64,000 nucleotides of DNA from Bosea sp. ANAM02 (GTDB taxonomy: Bacteria > Pseudomonadota > Alphaproteobacteria > Rhizobiales > Beijerinckiaceae): NCBI RefSeq assembly GCF_011764485.1, contig NZ_AP022848.1, positions 4,790,001 to 4,854,000 of the forward strand, read 5' to 3'. The position numbers were made by a program, and so were the translations under genes. The notes beneath the pieces were generated by a model that saw only the letters and a list, made by a program, of their open reading frames with translations, searched no databases and was not told the origin of the DNA. Within the stretch, counting starts at the first letter, position 1. The number at the start of each line of letters is the position of its first letter. Shown here piece after piece: positions 61,857 through 64,000 of this stretch.

Positions 61857-62452
61857 GAAGCGAGGCCCTGTTCCTTGGCTTGATGGAGCAGGCGCTGGGC
61901 TTCCGCCTCGGCAGCCGCGGCATGGCCGGCCGCCGCCTCGTGATCCTCAAGATCGCCGCGCATGATCGCGATCTGCTTGATGATCTCGGAGATGCCCTGG
62001 AAGGCCAGCATCAGGAAGCCGATCACGACAAGGCCCTTCGCCGGCCATTGCGGCAGGCCGCCGGCCGAGAGCGACTGCTCGTCGATGGCATAGGAGCGCA
62101 TGAAGAACGGCCAGGAATGGTAGACGATCAGCAGGCAGAACGGCATCAGGAAGAGAATGTGGCCGAGCAGCTCGATCCAGTGCCGGACCTTCCTCGGCAG
62201 CATGCTGTTCACGATGTCGATGCGGATGTGCTCCTTCACCTGCATCGTCCAGGAGGCGCACATAAGGAAGACCGCCCCGAACAGCATCCATTGCAGCTCG
62301 AGCCAGGCGTTCGACGAAACGTTGAAGACCTTGCGGATGATGGCGTTGATCGCCGCCACGAGCACCGCGACGAGGATGAGCCAGGCGATCTTCTTGCCGA
62401 TCTGGCCGTTAACCGCGTCGATGACGCGGCTGATGGCGAGGAGACCCTTCAC
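61853..62452 (-). CDS. TRAP transporter small permease (DctQ-like)
   Basis: Predicted 199-residue small membrane subunit with four helices and the family stretch NAWLELQWMLFGAVFLMCASWTM, plus a charged C-terminal tail. The start is inferred as a GTG at 62452 behind GGGAGCGGGA. It precedes the large permease with a 4-bp overlap. No substrate-binding (P) subunit is encoded on either side in the window, so the importer is incomplete unless the binding protein is elsewhere. Confidence 0.88.
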   Translation of the reverse strand: MKGLLAISRVIDAVNGQIGKKIAWLILVAVLVAAINAIIRKVFNVSSNAWLELQWMLFGAVFLMCASWTMQVKEHIRIDIVNSMLPRKVRHWIELLGHILFLMPFCLLIVYHSWPFFMRSYAIDEQSLSAGGLPQWPAKGLVVIGFLMLAFQGISEIIKQIAIMRGDLEDHEAAAGHAAAAEAEAQRLLHQAKEQGLAS

Positions 62453-62722
62453 ATTCCCGCTCCCGTGAAGACGCAATTCTGCGCCGTTTCCGCCCCTTAG
62501 TCGGCAGGATCGGTATAGGAGGGATGCGCGGCACGCAAGACTGTGCGGGCCTTATCCATTGGACCAAAGGCGAAGGCGGCGCATTTGCCTCTTTTTGCGG
62601 CAACAGGTTGCGGCGCGGCCGGAATCCGAATTCGCCGGCACCGCGAAGAAACGTTATGGTCGCGTTCATCTTCGGAGAACATCATTCTCCAGCCCGCTTT
62701 CCATGCTCGATTCGAGGCGCCG

Positions 62723-63511
62723 ATGTGCCGCTTCCTCGCCTATTCCGGCGTTCCCGTCTTCCTCGAGGATTTCGTCGCCTCGCCCTGCCATTCGCTGATC
62801 CACCAGTCGCTCCATGCCGAGGAGGCCAAGACCGGCACGAATGGCGATGGCTTCGGCGTCGGCTGGTATGGCGAGCGGCCCGAGCCCGGCCAGTATCGCG
62901 AGGTGCGCCCCGCCTGGTCCGACGAGAACCTGCTCTCGATCGCGCGGCAGGTGCGCTCGCATCTGTTCTTCGCCCATGTCCGCGCCGCGACCGGCACCGC
63001 GACGACGCGCGCGAACTGCCACCCCTTCGTCCATGGCCGCTATCTCTTCATGCATAACGGCCAGATCGGCGGCTACGGCACGATCCGCCGGCGGCTGGAG
63101 GCGCTGATCCCGGATTCGCTCTACGGCGCCCGCGCCGGCACGACCGACTCCGAAGCCCTGTTCCTGCTCGCGCTCTCCCATCTGGCGGAAGGCATGGCGC
63201 CGGGCGACGCGCTGGCCACCGCCCTGTCGGATACGCTCGCGCTGATGGAGCAGGCCGGCGTGCGCGAGCCGCTGCGCTGTGCCGCCGCGCTGGCCGATGG
63301 CGATGGCATCCATGCGATCCGCTGGTCCTCCGACACCAAGCCACCGAGCCTCTATGTCTGCGAGCGGCCCGACAGCGTCGTCGTCGCCTCCGAGCCGGTC
63401 GATGCCCAGCGCGAATGCTGGCAGGCCCTGCCCTGCAACACGCTGGTCACGGTGCAGGGCGGCGCGGTGACCTTCTCGCCCTTCGAGATCGCGCTGAAGC
63501 AGGCGGCTTAA
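62723..63511 (+). CDS. Class II glutamine amidotransferase (EgtC/YafJ-like)
   Basis: Predicted 262-residue N-terminal-nucleophile amidotransferase. Catalytic Cys2 is exposed after Met removal (MCRFLAYSG); NGDGFGVGWY, HVRAATG, NCHPFVHGRYLFMHNGQIGGY and the TTDSEALF stretch are family features. It transfers or hydrolyses amide nitrogen; related to YafJ and to EgtC of ergothioneine synthesis, but no other egt gene is nearby. GAGG precedes the ATG by about 5 nt. It is divergent from the TRAP operon. Confidence 0.9.
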   Translation: MCRFLAYSGVPVFLEDFVASPCHSLIHQSLHAEEAKTGTNGDGFGVGWYGERPEPGQYREVRPAWSDENLLSIARQVRSHLFFAHVRAATGTATTRANCHPFVHGRYLFMHNGQIGGYGTIRRRLEALIPDSLYGARAGTTDSEALFLLALSHLAEGMAPGDALATALSDTLALMEQAGVREPLRCAAALADGDGIHAIRWSSDTKPPSLYVCERPDSVVVASEPVDAQRECWQALPCNTLVTVQGGAVTFSPFEIALKQAA

Positions 63512-63654
63512 GGCGACCCCGACCCGCTCGCTTCAAGTTCCGGCCCGACAGGACGGCCATGCGCCGTGCGCCCTGACACGCCCCCGGTTGCCTTCCTACG
63601 TCGAAGGCCTAGCCTTGCCGTCCGACGAGGCTGTCTCCGCGAAAGGCACGGGCG

Positions 63655-64000
63655 ATGAAGAAGGGTTCCGATCTCCTGGTCGAGGCGCTCGAGAACGAGG
63701 GCGTCGATCGCGTCTTCGGCGTTCCCGGCGAGGAAAATCTCGACGTCGTCGAATCCCTGCGCCGGTCGAAGATCGAGCTTGTCCTGACCAGGCACGAGCA
63801 GGCCGCCGCCTTCATGGCCGCGACGCATGGGCGCCTCACCGGCCGCCCCGGCGTCTGCATCGCGACCCTCGGACCCGGCGCGCTTAACTTCTCGACCGGG
63901 GCGGCCTATGCCCATCTCGGCGCGATGCCGATGATCCTGATCACCGGGCAGAAGGCGATCATGACCGCCAAGCAGGCGCGTTTCCAGATCGTCGACGTCG
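63655..64000 (+). CDS. Thiamine-diphosphate enzyme, acetolactate-synthase-like, 5' part
   Basis: An open frame from ATG at 63655 runs off the right edge. The first 115 residues match the N-terminal domain of acetolactate synthase-type enzymes: DRVFGVPGEENLDVVE, the catalytic glutamate region TRHEQAAAFMA, TGRPGVCIATLGPGALN and MPMILITGQKA. AAAGG lies about 9 nt upstream. Both catabolic AlsS-like enzymes and other TPP enzymes (for example glyoxylate carboligase or sulfoacetaldehyde acetyltransferase types) share this part, so the product is not decided. Confidence 0.82.
   Translation, partial: MKKGSDLLVEALENEGVDRVFGVPGEENLDVVESLRRSKIELVLTRHEQAAAFMAATHGRLTGRPGVCIATLGPGALNFSTGAAYAHLGAMPMILITGQKAIMTAKQARFQIVDV

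Noticed and set aside
57761..61883. Two long plus-strand frames (761 and 669 residues) opposite antiporter and TRAP genes
   Set aside because: Highly charged, repetitive translations mirroring hydrophobic codons on the other strand.
1..64000. CRISPR array, prophage, insertion sequence or toxin-antitoxin module
   Set aside because: No regularly spaced direct repeats, no transposase, integrase, phage or small toxin motif was found; repeats present are palindromic and dispersed.
1..64000. Link between the ilvD end and the acetolactate-synthase-like start as a branched-chain operon
   Set aside because: They are 62 kb apart at opposite window edges; the resemblance is coincidental to the window choice.

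Overview
The window is high-GC, densely coded chromosomal DNA of an alphaproteobacterium. The block pckA / chvI-chvG-hprK-EIIA-HPr / ahcY, followed by a divL-like kinase, a tsaE-phosphotransferase fusion, a MurU-like nucleotidyltransferase, addB, addA and trxA, is gene order typical of Hyphomicrobiales (rhizobial relatives). A Bosea- or Methylobacterium-like genus is a reasonable guess but cannot be proven from the sequence alone. I see no transposase, integrase, phage gene, plasmid gene or CRISPR array; almost everything looks like core or ordinary metabolic chromosome.

Layout. 1-7.2 kb: 3' end of ilvD, a secreted protein of unknown function, a PsiF-like periplasmic protein, an Lrp-type regulator with a saccharopine-dehydrogenase-family enzyme, an M20 deacylase and an acetamidase/formamidase. 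7.4-17.6 kb: tRNA-Ser(GGA), a small membrane protein, msrA, comM, a hybrid histidine kinase, an OlsB-like N-acyltransferase, an SDR, queG, a GST and uppP. 17.7-27.3 kb: an MFS exporter with a fused C-terminal domain, msrQ, a HAD hydrolase, an aldo/keto reductase, a complete ABC importer and a 2H phosphoesterase. 27.3-36.4 kb: a ClC channel with CBS domains, an Lrp regulator divergent from diaminopropionate ammonia-lyase + GST + MFS, a class A penicillin-binding protein, DoxX and thioredoxin. 36.5-48.7 kb: one long minus-strand run divL > tsaE-kinase fusion > murU-like > addB > addA > DUF1345, mostly joined by stop/start overlaps. 49-57.4 kb: ahcY, PTS-Ntr proteins, hprK, chvG/chvI, a HugZ-like protein and pckA. 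57.4-64 kb: a DUF4105 membrane protein, a Na+/H+ antiporter in operon with TRAP permease subunits Q and M, a class II amidotransferase and the 5' end of an acetolactate-synthase-like gene.

How genes work together. ChvG/ChvI (acid/envelope sensing), HprK/HPr/EIIA (nitrogen-type PTS) and PckA form the conserved rhizobial regulatory block for carbon metabolism. The DivL-like kinase, in which the phospho-acceptor histidine is a tyrosine, is translationally coupled to a TsaE-phosphotransferase fusion, which together with the MurU-like enzyme could recycle cell-wall MurNAc. AddAB repairs double-strand breaks. Intergenic spaces carry at least twelve long palindromic elements of several families, all just downstream of genes and none between divergent genes; two 100-bp copies are identical over their full length.

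The most unusual points are the DivL Tyr substitution with the TsaE/AmgK/MurU coupling, the TRAP Q-M subunits in operon with an antiporter but no binding protein, a perfect 22-bp palindrome in front of ahcY, the identical palindromic elements, and a membrane-anchored DUF4105 protein.
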